From Macadamia tetraphylla (taxonomy: Eukaryota; Streptophyta; Magnoliopsida; Proteales; Proteaceae), in the NCBI GenBank assembly GCA_022985045.1, contig CM040972.1:18263907-18327906 (forward strand): DNA of 64,000 nt, read 5' to 3'. Shown here piece by piece: positions 1 through 11,747 of the stretch. Position numbers and translations under genes: made by a program. The notes below the pieces were generated by a model. The model worked only from the letters and a program-made list of their open reading frames with translations. It was not told where the DNA came from and did no database searches. Each line of letters starts with the position of its first letter. Within the stretch, counting starts at the first letter, position 1.

Positions 1-1237
1 CGACAGGAATCAAATCCTCCTCTAAAAAATCTTCGGTACCAACATCAACAGAAGGGGCACAGGACCTGCCTAGCGAACTAACACCTTCATCTTCCTCAGC
101 CTCTGCAATCTCCACCCTCTTCTGCTTTCATTCGACCCTAGTAGTGAGGGGAACACCATCCTCGGAGGACTCAATGAAAATAGTAGGGACACCTTCCCCT
201 GGTTCCTGCTCGAGAACCCTCTCCAGTACATCATCAGTCATATGCAGATCAACATCTCCTCTATGAATAGAACCTCCTTCAACATTAGCACCCTCCTCCT
301 CCATAATGTCCAGGATATTAATCATATAATTCGGATCCATAAGGGCTGTAATGGTAAAAAACTAACATATAAAGATATGCACGCAAACACGAAGGTATAT
401 GATTAGCAGAAATCCCTTACCCGGGTTTAGACCATATTTGGCTAGGTATTGATCATGGCACAAATGAGAGGCAATGACCACTTGTATAGGTCTGGACAAT
501 AATGACAATACAAATTTCTCTTCATCACTAAGAGTTGGTCCCTTGTTTGCCCTGATCATATTTACCAATGACCACCTGGTCGGAATGTTATATGGATGAG
601 AAGGGAGAACATAGAAGAACCCATCCTTCTAATGAAGATTGGAGGTTGGCAAAAAATTGTCCACTTTGTGAGACACATTATGACTTCTGAAGTAGAACGA
701 CCAAGGAAAGGCGTTGTGGCTCGAAAGTGAATGCACCCCACAAACAAGCAGACAGTAGGTTCCACTTCCAAATCTTTCAGACGAACATAAAAACCCAGTA
801 AAATCAACCAAGAATTGGGGACTAGCTGAGTAAGAATAACACCATAATGATTCAACACCAACAAACAAAAGGGGCGAGAGGGAGACAAAGACCATTTATG
901 AAAGCATATTCATACAAGCATATTTCCCCGTCCCGGGCAACATTGGCTCTATCATCAACACTAGGAGCTCGAAGCACTACAGAATCAAGAATATAATACT
1001 GAGCTAGGAATCTTTCTATACCAGCGGGGGTTATCATAGACCTTACTTAACTTACTGATAACCCAATAGTGGGATCATTATTGCTAGAGCTAGTAATAAT
1101 TTTTCGATGACTCTTTTTGGGAGTGACGACCTTTGAGACATGTTTTTTTTAGAGCTTCTTCCACCATCGATCGCATGGGAAACTCTCTCCACAGGCCCAG
1201 AATCATCATCAGACTCGGGAGTTGTTCTAGAACCCAT
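1..1237 (-). pseudogene. Antisense accessory ORF of Tat1 (putative gypsy-type transposon domain, PF04195-like)
   Basis: The minus strand reads from a Met at 1237 (MGSRTTPESDDDSGP) leftwards through several frames. Recognisable stretches are EICLYEYAFINGLCLPLAPF (about 900-960) and QLVPNSWLILLGFYV (about 775-830). Together these match the look of the plant 'putative gypsy type transposon' domain, where a G-x-x-LPL segment is followed by QL-x-PN-x-W. The downstream part (128-340) is acidic and probably low in structure. Stops and at least two frameshifts break it, and the C-terminus lies beyond the window edge. Function is unknown in the family; such ORFs ride in retrotransposons, often antisense to pol. 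The lineage call is by eye. Confidence 0.5.
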
Positions 1238-1722
1238 TACAAAATGAGAAAAAGTGAATGAATAAGAAATAATCACTTACCAAAATGAGAGAAAATGCTC
1301 TTAAAAAGGTCAAAATAGTCGCAAGCACCAGAAAATGAATAAACAACAACCCTTCCAAAGCTTTTGATAAAACGAATCGTTTTTCCTCATCGGGCGCGAA
1401 CCAAATGAAGAGATTAAAACCCCAGCGAAAACATAAAAATGCCCCAATGAAGGATAGCAGTCAAAAACAAATTTATTTAACGATGCAGATGCCAAAAAAG
1501 AAATAGAATCCGAGTCGATAAAAAATGTTTCAATAAAAAGAAGGCATGTGTCCTGATACACCCCTGAGAAAAGATAACTCACGCGTGCGATACATCAGTC
1601 ACTCCCCTCATTTACGGAGTGCATTTAATGACTTGGAAACTGACTAACTCAAGGAGCTACCTCAACAATAAGAGAGAATGATTTTTTCGTACTCCCTAGA
1701 ATTCTCCTACCTCAAATTTCTA

Positions 1723-1740
1723 GGGAGTAGGGGGGATATA
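1723..1740 (+). other. Polypurine tract of Tat1
   Basis: The purine run GGGAGTAGGGGGGATATA sits immediately before the TGTTACACCA start of the LTR. This is the expected place for the plus-strand primer of reverse transcription and it fixes the element's orientation. Confidence 0.6.
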
Positions 1741-2232
1741 TGTTACACCATAATATATACGACCATCGACCAAAGGAACCATCAACCACACAACCTGATT
1801 ATATGATTTGACCATACGACTAGATGAACTAACCACAGGTGTGTGAATCCAAATATAACAATAAAAAGAGATCCCGCGCCTCCCTAAATATATTTTGGGA
1901 TCTAAACCTGAGGTAGTTAACTAACTGAAAATAGACCATGGTTGAGTTAACTGTTATAAAGAAGGACAACTCAGCACCAAGTGGAGAAGCCAACCAATAA
2001 GAAGAGAACTCAACCTCACTATATAAAGGGAATGAGACCCCCAGAACAGGTAAGCACTTTTCTCATACCAGAGATTAGTTTCATCTAGATCCAGAATTAA
2101 CTTGAGCATCGGAGTCTTCCACCTAGAGGAAACTCTCGGCTGGTTGCTTAACCTTTGTTTGTGTGCAGATCTTAGCGGACCTAGCACAAGGATGGGGGAC
2201 TTTGGATAGAGAATCCAAAAATTGCACCAACA
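1741..2232 (+). repeat. 3' LTR of Tat1
   Basis: The 492-bp segment starts TGTTACACCA and ends GCACCAACA, with a PPT on its left. The right end is set by the sudden start of sequence homologous to chromovirus LTRs (compare 2260-2300 with 26040-26090). No second copy is in the window to confirm the ends. Confidence 0.55.
2020..2027 (+). promoter_or_regulatory. TATA box in Tat1 LTR
   Basis: TATATAAA lies about 280 bp into the LTR with a CCAAT-like motif about 25 bp upstream. It is the likely U3 core promoter of Tat1. Confidence 0.5.
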
Positions 2233-2853
2233 AGTTGTTTAATAATCAAATCGATAACATCATTCACATCATGGACTGTGTTTATTTCTATACTCATGTC
2301 ATCGTGTTATATATGTGAATTTGTGTGCATGAACCCTACCCCTCACTGAGCTAGTTGGAAGCTCACCCCATGTATATGTTGCGTTTTAGATAATGATGCA
2401 AGTACCATAGTACCACTGGGATGTGACTCTACCTCCTCTGCACCCGAGTACTAAGTCAGTGACCAGTAGATGCTAGAGGCTGAAGAGCACAATTCAGATT
2501 GTGCCTGTGACACCTGTGCTTATGCGACACCTTGAGACACTTGGTGGCCCCTTTTTGTTATTTTCACACTGAATTACTAATTGATATTCTTTTGGTTTAT
2601 GATATGTAAGTTATGAATAGTTGTCTATGGCATAACACTGTTAATGGTATATACTATCATTAGATGTTACCCCATTTAATTTATATTTTGCTACATTATA
2701 TACTCTGTTTCCACTGTAATTGCTCTTGTGATTCGATGTTGTGTGGTTGTGAATGTTAAGGTACTGCTATCAAAGATCTTGGAAGAAGTGTAAGATGGGT
2801 TAGCATCTTACTCACACCGCTGGCATTCCCATAACTGGGAGCGGGGTGTGACA
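2233..2853 (+). repeat. 5' LTR of element A, right part only
   Basis: It matches the end of A's 3' LTR (9904-10199) from 'GATATTCTTTTGG' through GGGAGCGGGGTGTGACA. The left part has been displaced by Tat1. It also contains the shared LTR block with 'CCCCTCACTGAG' (about 2340) that B, C and D have, which A's 3' LTR lacks. Confidence 0.8.
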
Positions 2854-2856
2854 ACT

Positions 2857-2868
2857 TGGTATCAGAGC
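2857..2868 (+). other. Primer binding site of element A (tRNA-iMet)
   Basis: TGGTATCAGAGC lies three bases after the LTR end. This is the standard complement of the initiator tRNA-Met 3' end in plant LTR elements. Confidence 0.85.
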
Positions 2869-3329
2869 AGAATGCTTTGCCTTAAGTCACAACCTACCCA
2901 AACCTTGATTTCTTAGGGATCAGGATTAAAATATAAATTTCAAGCCTACTAATAATAGAAATGAACAACTAGGAGACAAGTATAGGTGTGAAAGCCATTT
3001 CATTGCATAAAGAACTTGAATACATAAGCTTACAGTAAATTTTAAGTAAAAGTACTGAAAGTAAGGAAATCCTAACCTAGCCTAAATTTCTAGGAATTCA
3101 CAATTGACATAAGCAAAAAGCAAGAAATAAATTTTAGAACTAAACCTAAAAAAATTTCTTTGGAATTAAAGCCGGCTGTGCCGTTAAGCATAGAAAGAAA
3201 ATCCAAAAAAATTGGGGGCATGCTGATGCCACTACTCCTGTTGGTCTATCCGATCATGCTCCTGGTATGGATCCTATCCTTGGTTCTAGTTCTGAGCCTG
3301 TGCTCTAGGCTTTGTCAGGGGAACCCCAA

Positions 3330-4397
3330 GGTAGAGGACCATATCCTTTATCTACCTCTCCACAGTGGCAACCTGACTATCGAGGAGATAGTAGCTCTTA
3401 TCCGCGCTCTCTAAATGGTTATCCATCCTCCTTAGGATATTGTTGGTGGCATCCTGATGAGCCATCAAATCGTTTAGTCCATTACCTCTCGAGCCCCTAG
3501 ATGAAGAAGCCACTATAGTCCTCATAGTCCTAGGGAGTGGTGGTGGAAACACTCCTGAAGCAGGTGGGTTAACATCATCCTAACCAAGCAACCCACCCTC
3601 TTGATCATCCCCATGACCACCTCCCTACTTGTCCTCTACGTCCATGGGCTACTGCCCTTCTTCCCCCTCCTGATCCTCAGTCACCTATTCCATATTGATG
3701 GTCATCTTCCTCAAAGATTCTTGGTTGAAGTCAATGACATCAACCCCCCAGTCCTTCCTCATCCTCCTACTCCACCCCAAAAGTGGTTGAACATTGTTGT
3801 TAGTAACTTGCCATAACAAAGATTTTCGGCCTTGGGTTCTTCAGCTTTCACACCATAGCCCACATTAGCAGGTAGGGAAGATGGAGTGGTACCCCCATAA
3901 AGACACAATATGTGACATATGCCTACAATACAGACACCTCATCGTAGTGCCCACACATGGGGAGGACATTCAACTGAATCATCCTGCAAACCACCTTGGG
4001 GATAGCATGGTAGTTAACAGTACAGTGCCACACAAAGGCCTCCTTTATGAGTATTCAGTCCATCTCCACTTGGACATTGAAGTTCTGGAACTCATAAGAC
4101 AAGGTTCTAGGACGTATCAATCCCTTTCGCTCTCAAGGTGATCCTTATGTCCTCGGTGCCTCGATTCTCGCACTGAAGATTGCATTAAAAGTACCTCATG
4201 AGCCAGGGATAGTATAGCGTGTCCAGCTTCTATATGCGGTACCACCCCAGGGCATCAAACTGTTGATGGATACGGAACCGTCAAAAGTCCCTCACACGCA
4301 CAGAGCAAAACCAGTAGTGGTCATATTGTTCTTCCGTGGGGAGGGCCCATTGATGTTGAGTAGCGGCATAGTGAGGAAGAGCACGGTGTCCAGACAT
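3330..4397 (-). pseudogene. Antisense accessory ORF in leader of element A (degenerate)
   Basis: The start codon at 4397 begins MSGHRAL, like MSGRRVP in B. Downstream, minus-strand frames recover IQLNVLPMCGHYDEVSVL (about 3930-3990) and GLNDLMAHQDATNNILRRMD (about 3425-3485). Both match the antisense ORFs of B and C in the same order. A block corresponding to the MG-stop-LANIL region of B is missing here, and several stops are present. It lies wholly between the primer binding site and gag on the opposite strand. The protein type is discussed at the B copy, and function is unknown. Confidence 0.65.
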
Positions 4398-4643
4398 GAT
4401 CACAAAAGTCTAGTACCTAGGGTTTTGGAAATTCAAAACCTAGTTTAGAGAAGAAGAAGAAACCAAAAACCTTGAAAACTAAGTTAAAAGGATAAGAAAC
4501 TTACCATGACTGCATAGTCTGTGGTAATCGATCACAAAAATGCGTGCAAAAGGTGGGGAATGGTTGGGTGACCTTCCTTGTCCATCTCCTCACCTCCTCC
4601 ACAAGAAAAATAGGGATTTGGTGAGTAGAGAATGAACCCTGCA

Positions 4644-4654
4644 CCCTATTTATC
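4644..4654 (-). promoter_or_regulatory. TATA-like box for antisense ORF of element A
   Basis: On the minus strand it reads GATAAATAGGG, about 250 bp before the start codon at 4397. The same motif occurs at nearly the same distance in B and C. Between box and ATG there is a minus-strand GTAAGT donor (from 4504) and an AACTAG acceptor (4440-4441), a possible 65-nt 5'-UTR intron. Confidence 0.5.
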
Positions 4655-5013
4655 ATGTTTCAAATCCACTGAGAAAAAGGTCACCGAAAAAACTGGCCTG
4701 AATTCGGTGACTGTATCTAGTGAAAGTTTTTCAACAGGGATGGTCTCTGTTTGGTCCACCAAAAATAGGACTGATATTTCTGGTGGATTTCACCCTATTT
4801 CTGGTGACTTTTCACCATGTTTCCAGTGAATAGTATAGGGTGGACTTAGGTTTATTTTTATTATTTTATTTTATTTCTTTTCTGTTTAATTATTGGTTTC
4901 GATTATGCATGTGCTTAATTATGTGCTACCATGTGGACCCCCTCTATGCATGTTGATTATAACATGCTAATTGCACATGTGTGATTGACTAATGGGATTC
5001 CTCAATAGGAATC

Positions 5014-6200
5014 ATGTCACGCCGAAACACCCATTCTAATGCCAATCTATCGCCTCCCGCTTCCCCTACTCGGAACTGGGGTAGACCACCTAACGTGCCA
5101 TTGGCCCCACCCATTCTCATAGCCCAAGATGTTGCTGCCATAATGGGTAGCATGATACAAGGGATGGAATAATGATAAGCTTAGTTTATGGCCGGGATTC
5201 ATACCTAGATTCAGGTTGCTATTGAGGCCCAGAACCCACCTCTCACACCCCTACCCCAATGACACCAACTCCAATGCCCACTGGCCTAGCCACCCTATAG
5301 ATACCTGAGGGGGCACAAGGGCAAGCATAGGGGCAAGTACAGGGAAAGGCCAGAGACATGTAGAGGGGTGGACCACTCTTACTAAGATGATGGAGAAGTT
5401 TCAGAGGCTTTGGCCCCGTGTTTCTCAAATGTGGGCCAAGATTAATTGTTGCCATCAAGATAGGTCGGAGGCATGGAGAAGGTCTTTAGGTTAATGGCCT
5501 GCACCGACGAAACATAAAATACTATGTGTGGGCTACCAACTTCAGAATGAAGCTAATGCTTGGTGGAGGGCCACTGAGCTCATCCTAAGGGCAACCAACC
5601 CAAACTCTACTTGGGAAGATTTTAAAGAGATATTCTTCGGGAATTACTTCCCCGAGAGCTTCCAGGATAGAAGAGAGAGTGAGTTCTCACACTTGGTGCA
5701 AGGGTCCTATTTGGTGCCAGAATATCAACAAAGGTTCAAGGAGCTATATTACTTTGCTCCTGAACATATCCAAAATGACCAAACTAAAGCCAAGAAGTTC
5801 GAGAAGGGGTTCAGACCAAGCATTAGTTCGACGATTGTTGGGCTTAAGATGCAAACCTATGCTGAGGTTGTGTAAGTAGCCAAATCCATTGAGGATCGAC
5901 ACAGAGATAGCTTCACGGCACAACAAGGAATGGGAAAGTGACCTATGGGGTTTGCTACTTCTAGGGGAGCCAGCAAGCTTTCCAGAGGCCCATATCTTAA
6001 TCTGGCTCCAGTTCAGTTCATGAAACCAAAAAGCAAGCCAAACCTCCCAGTCCTCCCACTCTAGTGGTGTATCTCAACCTGTGGGTTCAAACCCTAGGTG
6101 CTTCCACTGTGACCAGCCAGGTCACTTAGCCAGAACATGCCCCCACCATCGGCCGGGTGATGCACCTTTTACTGTACCACCTAGGCCATAGTAGACATAT
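5014..6200 (+). pseudogene. gag: gag of element A
   Basis: The ATG at 5014 opens MSRRNTHSNANLSPP, the same start context as gag in B (29724) and C (44767). The capsid region is best seen at 5528-5875, with a retrotransposon gag core (NEANAWWRATEL, YFPESFQDRRESEFSHLVQG). A complete CCHC knuckle, CFHCDQPGHLARTC, lies at about 6100-6140. Gag would form the virus-like particle and bind the RNA. A stop about 50 codons in (TAA, 5170), a stop at 5873-5875 and frame changes make this copy non-functional. Confidence 0.8.
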
Positions 6201-6251
6201 GCAACCAATAGGCCAGTAAAGCCACCACAGGGCCAGAGACCACATGGAAGG

Positions 6252-8970
6252 GTGTTTGCAATCATAGCAGAGGATGCAGAAGCTACACCAAGTGTGGTGA
6301 CAGGTACCTTATTGATTTCATTATTACCTGCACATATGTTATTTGACTCAGGAGCTTACCATACATTTGTGTCACCGACATTTACAAGAAAGATGGAAAT
6401 TCCACCCAAGAGCTTGACTCAATGCTTGGTAGTTATTACACCAATAGGAAGTGTGGTGGGTTTGAATTATGTGTATGAATCGTGTCTGGTGACTGTTAAT
6501 GGACTTGAGTTGAATGCACACTTGATCAAGTTGGACATGATTAATTTCGATGTGAATTTAAGAATGGACTGCATACAGAGCCAGTATGCTATGTGCAGAG
6601 AAGATGATAATCTTCAGACCCTATGATGAGGGAGAATTCACCTTTGTGGGAGACAAACCCAAAAAACCTAAGAGGATTATTATATCGGCTATCTAAATGA
6701 AGAATTTATTGGATAATGGGTGTCAGGGCTACCTAGCATCCATGACGGATACTAAGATAGAGGTAAAGCCATTGACCGCATTAGATGTGGTAAGGGAATT
6801 TCTCGATGTGATCCCAGATGATTTGACGAGACTGCCCCTAGACCGAGAGACAGAGTTTGTGATAGACTTACTCCTAGGGTCAGTATTTATGTCAAAGGTC
6901 CCTTACCACATGACCCCCATAAAATTGAAAGATTTATATGTGTAGCTTCAGGATCTTCTGAAGAAGTGATTCATTAGACCTAGTGTGTCCCCATGGGGAG
7001 CATCGGTACTGTTCATCAAGAAGAAGGATGGAAGTATGAGATTATGCATTGATTATCGAGAGCTCAACAAGCTAACAGCCAAGAACCGGTATCCCTTACC
7101 AAGGATTGACGATCCGTTTGATCAGCTACAGGTTGCTAAAGTACTTTCCAAGGTTTCTCAAGATCAAGGATAATGATGTCAGGAAGACATCCTTTGGATC
7201 TTGGTATGGACATTATGAGTTCTTGGTGATTTCATTTGGTTTGACCAACACACCAGCTGTATTTATGGACTTAATGAACTGGGTATTCTAGGATATCTTG
7301 GACAAGTTTATGATTATATTCATTGATGACATCTTAGTATATTTAAAGAGTGTAGAGGAACATGCCGCCCACCTAAGACTGGTATTACAACATTTGAGAG
7401 AGAAGCAACTCTACGCCAAATTTAGCAAGTGTAAGTTTTGGCTTTCACAAGTGGCATTCCTAGGCCACATTGTCTCAGATAAGGGTATAAAGGTTGACCC
7501 AAGAAAAGTGAAGGCAGTTTTAGAGTGGGACACTCCCAAGAATGTGATAGATATTCATAGTTTTCTGGGATTGGCTGAATACTACCGAAGATTTATTGGG
7601 AACTTCTCCCGTATTTCTACACCAATGACCTGACTCACACCAAAGGGTGTGAAATTTGAGTGGTCCGATGCTTGTGAAAAGAGCTTCAAAGAGCTAAGGC
7701 AAAAGTTGGTATCAGCCCCGGTCTTGACTATTCCAATCGGTATAGGTGGTATGATTGTGTACAGTGATGCTTCCAAACTAGGATTGCATTGTGTGCTGAT
7801 GCAACATGGGAAAGTCATTGACTATGGATCCCACCAATTGAAGGAGTAAGAGAAGAACTACCCTACCCATGATTTAGAGTTGGCAGCTATGACATTTTCC
7901 TTCAAGATTTGGTGGCACTACTTATATGGTGAGAACATTACCATGGACTTCATCACAGGATTACCCAGCACCAACAAGGGTATGGATGCCATTTGGGTAG
8001 TTGTTGACCGCTTGACCAAAGTAACTCACTTCATCCAAATTAAAGTCACCTTGTCCATGGACAAGTTGGCCAAGTTATATATTGACAACATCATCCGGCT
8101 GCATGGTGTACAGTTAGCATCATCTTTGATGGAGATCCCAGATTTACTTCTAAATTCTAGATGTGTGCAGAAGACTATGGGTACACAAATGAATTTCAGT
8201 AAGGCATTTCACCCACAGATGATGGGCAAGTAGAGAGGACTATCCAAACCTTGGAGGACCTACTTCAAGCATGTGTCCTGGATACGAGTTATAGTTGGGA
8301 TGAGCATATCTCTCTTATTAAGTTCTCCTACAACAGCAGCTACCAGGCCACCATCAGTATGTCTCTGTTCAAAGCACAGTATGGTAGGAAATGCCAGACT
8401 CCTCTTTATTGGGACAAAGTTGGTGAACGATACATCCTAGGTCCAGACTTGATATAGGCCACTAGTGAGAAAGTGTGTGTGATCAGAGAGAGAATCAAGG
8501 AAACTCAGTCCAGACAAAAGAGTTATATAGATGTCAGGAGAAAAAATCTGGAATTTGATATAAGAGATAAGGTCTTCCTATAGATCTCCCCAATGAAAGG
8601 AGTGATGCGGTTTGGAAAGAAGGGTCCTAGGTATATGGGACCATATGATATATTAGAGAGGATAGGACTGGTGGCATATAGGATAGCCTTACGACCACAA
8701 TTGGAGGGCACCCATAATGTCTTCCATGTATCCATGCTAAGGAAATACATACCTAACCCGGCTCATATTCTGACATAAGTATCCTGTGAGTTGGATGAGG
8801 ACAATGCTTATATAGAGTTCCTAGAGAAGATTGTTGACTAGAAGGACCACTCTACAATTGTACTGTTTCGTTCGTTAAGGTGAAGTGGATGAACCACCCA
8901 GAACAGGAAGCCTCCTAGGAATGAGAGACTAAATGAAGAAGCAGTATCCTGGGTTGTTTGAATTACTAGG
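6252..8970 (+). pseudogene. pol: pol of element A (protease, RT, RNase H, integrase, chromodomain remnant)
   Basis: Protease at 6252-6626 keeps the aspartyl motif LFDSGA. RT spans about 6700-7640 with RPSVSPWGASVLFIKKKDGS and the active-site stretch FIDDILVY, where Ile replaces the usual second-position residue, as in many gypsy RTs. RNase H starts at 7649 (VYSDASKLGL) and reaches LELAA...HYLYGEN, then jumps straight into the integrase core TMDFITGLPS at about 7937. The rest of RNase H and the integrase zinc finger are absent. The integrase C-terminus with the GPY module is at 8593-8778. A badly decayed chromodomain follows (EKIVD near 8825). Multiple stops and frameshifts. Confidence 0.85.
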
Positions 8971-9012
8971 TACGTTCAATTTCGAGGTTGAAATTCTTGT
9001 AAGCTGGGGGAA

Positions 9013-10199
9013 TTTTACACTCGTACCCTAGCCCAGTCTAATTTGAACGTTTGTGATAGATATTAGACCGGAGATATGAAGTACCAATGGGTTTTGGCTC
9101 ATGGCAGCTCATTGCAAGAAGGGATTGAATGACCCCACTTGCTTGTGCATTTCATGTCAGTCTAACTAGATAAAATTCAAGCCTTCTGACCCCAAGCTAT
9201 AAGTGACCCGACACCTCCCTACCTGAGCCTCGGAACGTACCAAAATTTTTTGAAGCCCATGCCCATAACATAAGGTAATGCCCTATAGAATGACCAAGTA
9301 GGGACAACAAGAATTCAAGGTAGAACACTGCCTTGACCATAAAAAACAAGACAACCAGAAGCACCTGGGCTAAATTCGGTGACATTGAATCTGGTGGCCT
9401 AATAAGTTGTTGGTTGGGTTTCGATGCCCTGGGCCCAACCACCCTCATCGTGGCTAATTCCGAATGACCCCACACACTCTCCCACACCCTTCCTCATGAC
9501 TTGTACACCCTATGAATCTAAGGAGGTGGGCCCGAGTGCCCCGGATGATGGAATAGCCCACTCGAACCAGACAAGTGCCCAACTAAACAGACCTTAAGCC
9601 TGTCACTTACTATAAAAGGAAAAGTGAGTTCATTTCTCACTTCTCACTTGTCCAAATAGTGGGAGAGAGAGAAAAGAGGAGAGGGAGGAAGAGAAGGAAG
9701 GAGAACATGAAGGAAGAGAAGGGAGGAGCTTGACCTAGCTCTCGGCTTCTCATCCCATTGTCAGAATCATACCAGAGGTATGTGCTACTTCCTCTGCTAC
9801 TCTCTTTTCTTCATTTGAGCTAGTGTCTTTGAACAAGGGAAGTGAATCACTAGGTTGGAGGGGTGAACCTTGACCCCAGCACTTCCCAAAGCCTTAAACT
9901 CTTTGTTTTTTGATACCGAATTGCTAATTGGTATTCTTTTGGGTTATGATATGTAAGTCATGAATAGTTATATATGGCATAACATTGTAAATGGTATATA
10001 CTATCACTAGATGTTACCCCATTTAATTTATATTCCACTATATTATATACTCTGATTCCACTGCAATTGTTCTGCAGTTGGTTGTTGTGTGGTTGTGAAT
10101 GTTAAAGTATTGCTATCAGAGATTCTGGTAGAAGTGTATGACGTGTAAGTGTCTTATTCACACTGCTGGTATTCCCATAACGGGGAGCGGGGTGTGACA
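9013..10199 (+). repeat. 3' LTR of element A
   Basis: The LTR follows the PPT AAGCTGGGGGAA and starts TTTACACTCGTACCC; the aligned B start TGTTACACC suggests that the TG has mutated. It ends GCGGGGTGTGACA. A TATA box TATAAAAGG is at 9611-9619, followed by a GA-rich leader (9660-9730). Relative to the 5' copy, the central block around 2233-2550 is missing, so the LTR has an internal deletion near 9900. Confidence 0.8.
9611..9619 (+). promoter_or_regulatory. TATA box in LTR of element A
   Basis: TATAAAAGG lies about 600 bp into the LTR, followed by 'GTGAGTTCATTTCTCAC' and a GA-rich tract. It probably drives sense transcription of A-type elements. Confidence 0.5.
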
Positions 10200-11747
10200 G
10201 GTAACCTTTTGGGATTTCTAGTGCACCAGAAAGGTATAGAAGTGGATAAGTATAAGACTCACCCATAAGGGAGGCTAAACCACAGTGCAACAAAAAAGAG
10301 TTGCAGAAGTTCCTTGGTCAAATCAATTTCCTGAAGCGATTCATTTCCAATTCAGCAGGAAGGGTAAGGGCCTTCTCCTCTTTACTACAACTCAGAAATG
10401 AGGAAGAATTTAGGTGGGGAAAGGATCACCAAACTGCGTTTGAGAATTAAAGAGATACTTGACCAACCCTCCTGTGCTGATGCCCCCACAAAATGGGAAA
10501 AGCTATACGTGTCAGCTGTATCAAAATCCGTAGCTGGCTTATTGGCACAAGATAACAAGAATGGCCACGAACAGGCCATGTATTACATAAGGCGGTCTCT
10601 AAGTAACATGGAGATAAAGTATACGGCCATCAAGAAGCTATGCTTGTCATTATATTTCTTATGCACTAAGTTATGATATTATTTGATCCCGGTGACTACA
10701 CACGTCCTATTCCAAATAGACGTGATTAAGCATATGCTTAACAAGCCTATTATGCAAGGGAGAATTGGGAAGTGGGCTATGGCCTTAACCAAATTTGCCT
10801 TGCAATATATGCCTTAGAGTGGCTGAATTTTTAGCAGATCATCCATCGTTGGAAATGGTTTAAGAAAACATGATCATCCATTGTCCTTGGAAGATGTTCT
10901 TCGATGGATTGAAAACAGAATGGTCAACTGGAGCAGGATTGGTGATCATCTCGCCGCATGATGTTGAGACACATCTATCTTTTCAGCTATGTTTCAGTTG
11001 TTCCAACAATCAGGTAGAATACGAAGCCTCGCTTATCGGCCTGAAAATTCTCCTAGGAATGGACGTACCAGTAATCAAAGTAATTGAGGAATATCGATGC
11101 AAAAGTGAATCATTAGTTGATTACCTTGTCAAGGTTAAAGGTCAAATTAAAAGGTTCCAAGATGTGGCCCTCAAGTATGACCCAAGGAGAGAGATACAAC
11201 GGCCAACAACTTGGCCTAGGCCGCATCAAGGGCAAAGCTAAGTGAAAGCCAAAGTGAACAACTGATAACGCTCAGAAGGAAGATGTTCTCATCAATTATT
11301 GATTGCACCCTGGTGGAAATAAATAACTTGGAAGAGCTAAAACTTAATTGGAGGACACCTTTGCTGTAGTTTCTACAAAATCCCAATAGCAAGACTGGCT
11401 GAAAGACTAAATACCGAACCTTAAGGTACATGGCCTTAGGAGGTCAGCTTTACAGGAAGGTTGAAAATGGTCTATTATTATAATGTGTAGGCATAAACGA
11501 ATCCTTGCAAATCTTGGCTGAAATCCATGGAGGAATCTGTGAAGCACATCCGGCCAACCCAAAAATACGATGGTTGATTAGATGGTATGGCCATCATTGG
11601 CCAACGACCATGGACGATTGCTTAAGGTATGCAAAAGGATGTCCAGCGTGCCAAAGGCATGGACTAATCCAACGAGCTCCAGCGGTTGATTTGCACTCTA
11701 TCATTAGACTATGGACGTTCTGAGGATGGGCCATGGACATCATTATT
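10200..11747 (+). pseudogene. pol: Tat2 pol: RT end, RNase H, second RNase H, integrase zinc finger
   Basis: The frame opens at the A junction with GNLLGFLVHQKGIEVDKYK (end of RT), then FLKRFISNSAGR. RNase H at 10398-10850 shows YVSAVSKSVAGLLAQD and GHEQAMYYIRRSLSNMEIKY. A second RNase H at 10870-11100 shows WKMFFDGLKTEWSTGAG and NNQVEYEASLIGLKILLGMD, the extra domain diagnostic of Tat elements. An HHCC integrase finger at 11505-11680 ends CLRYAKGCPACQRHG. The catalytic core then breaks off after GWAMDII at about 11747. Frames change several times and stops are frequent, so it is dead. Confidence 0.8.

Larger units (their letters stand above)
1..2232 (+). mobile_element. 3' end of Tat-lineage LTR retrotransposon (Tat1), cut by window start
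   Basis: This is the right-hand end of a Ty3/gypsy element read on the plus strand: an accessory ORF on the opposite strand, then a polypurine tract, then an LTR. An antisense ORF between pol and the 3' LTR is a known trait of Tat-lineage elements, and that is the basis of the lineage call; gag and pol lie off-window. Directly after the LTR the sequence becomes the middle of chromovirus A's LTR, so Tat1 appears to be inserted in A. The other target-site copy is outside the window. Confidence 0.6.
2233..10199 (+). mobile_element. Chromovirus element A (Ty3/gypsy, Tekay/Del-like), 5'-truncated LTR
   Basis: Order: partial 5' LTR, tRNA-Met primer site, antisense accessory ORF, gag, protease, RT, RNase H, integrase, chromodomain remnant, PPT, 3' LTR. 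The proteins resemble those of B and C, but the LTR is a different subfamily (ends GGGAGCGGGGTGTGACA). The base after the 3' LTR continues an open Tat2 reverse-transcriptase frame (GNLLGFLVHQKG), so A is inserted in Tat2. The right target-site copy would be GGTAA at 10200-10204; the left copy is off-window. About 0.7 kb of RNase H/integrase is deleted at about 7935. Confidence 0.85.

Noticed and set aside
3881..4141. Plus-strand ORFs at 3160-4448 in element A
   Set aside because: They are opposite-strand shadows of the antisense accessory ORF, whose protein motifs match B and C.
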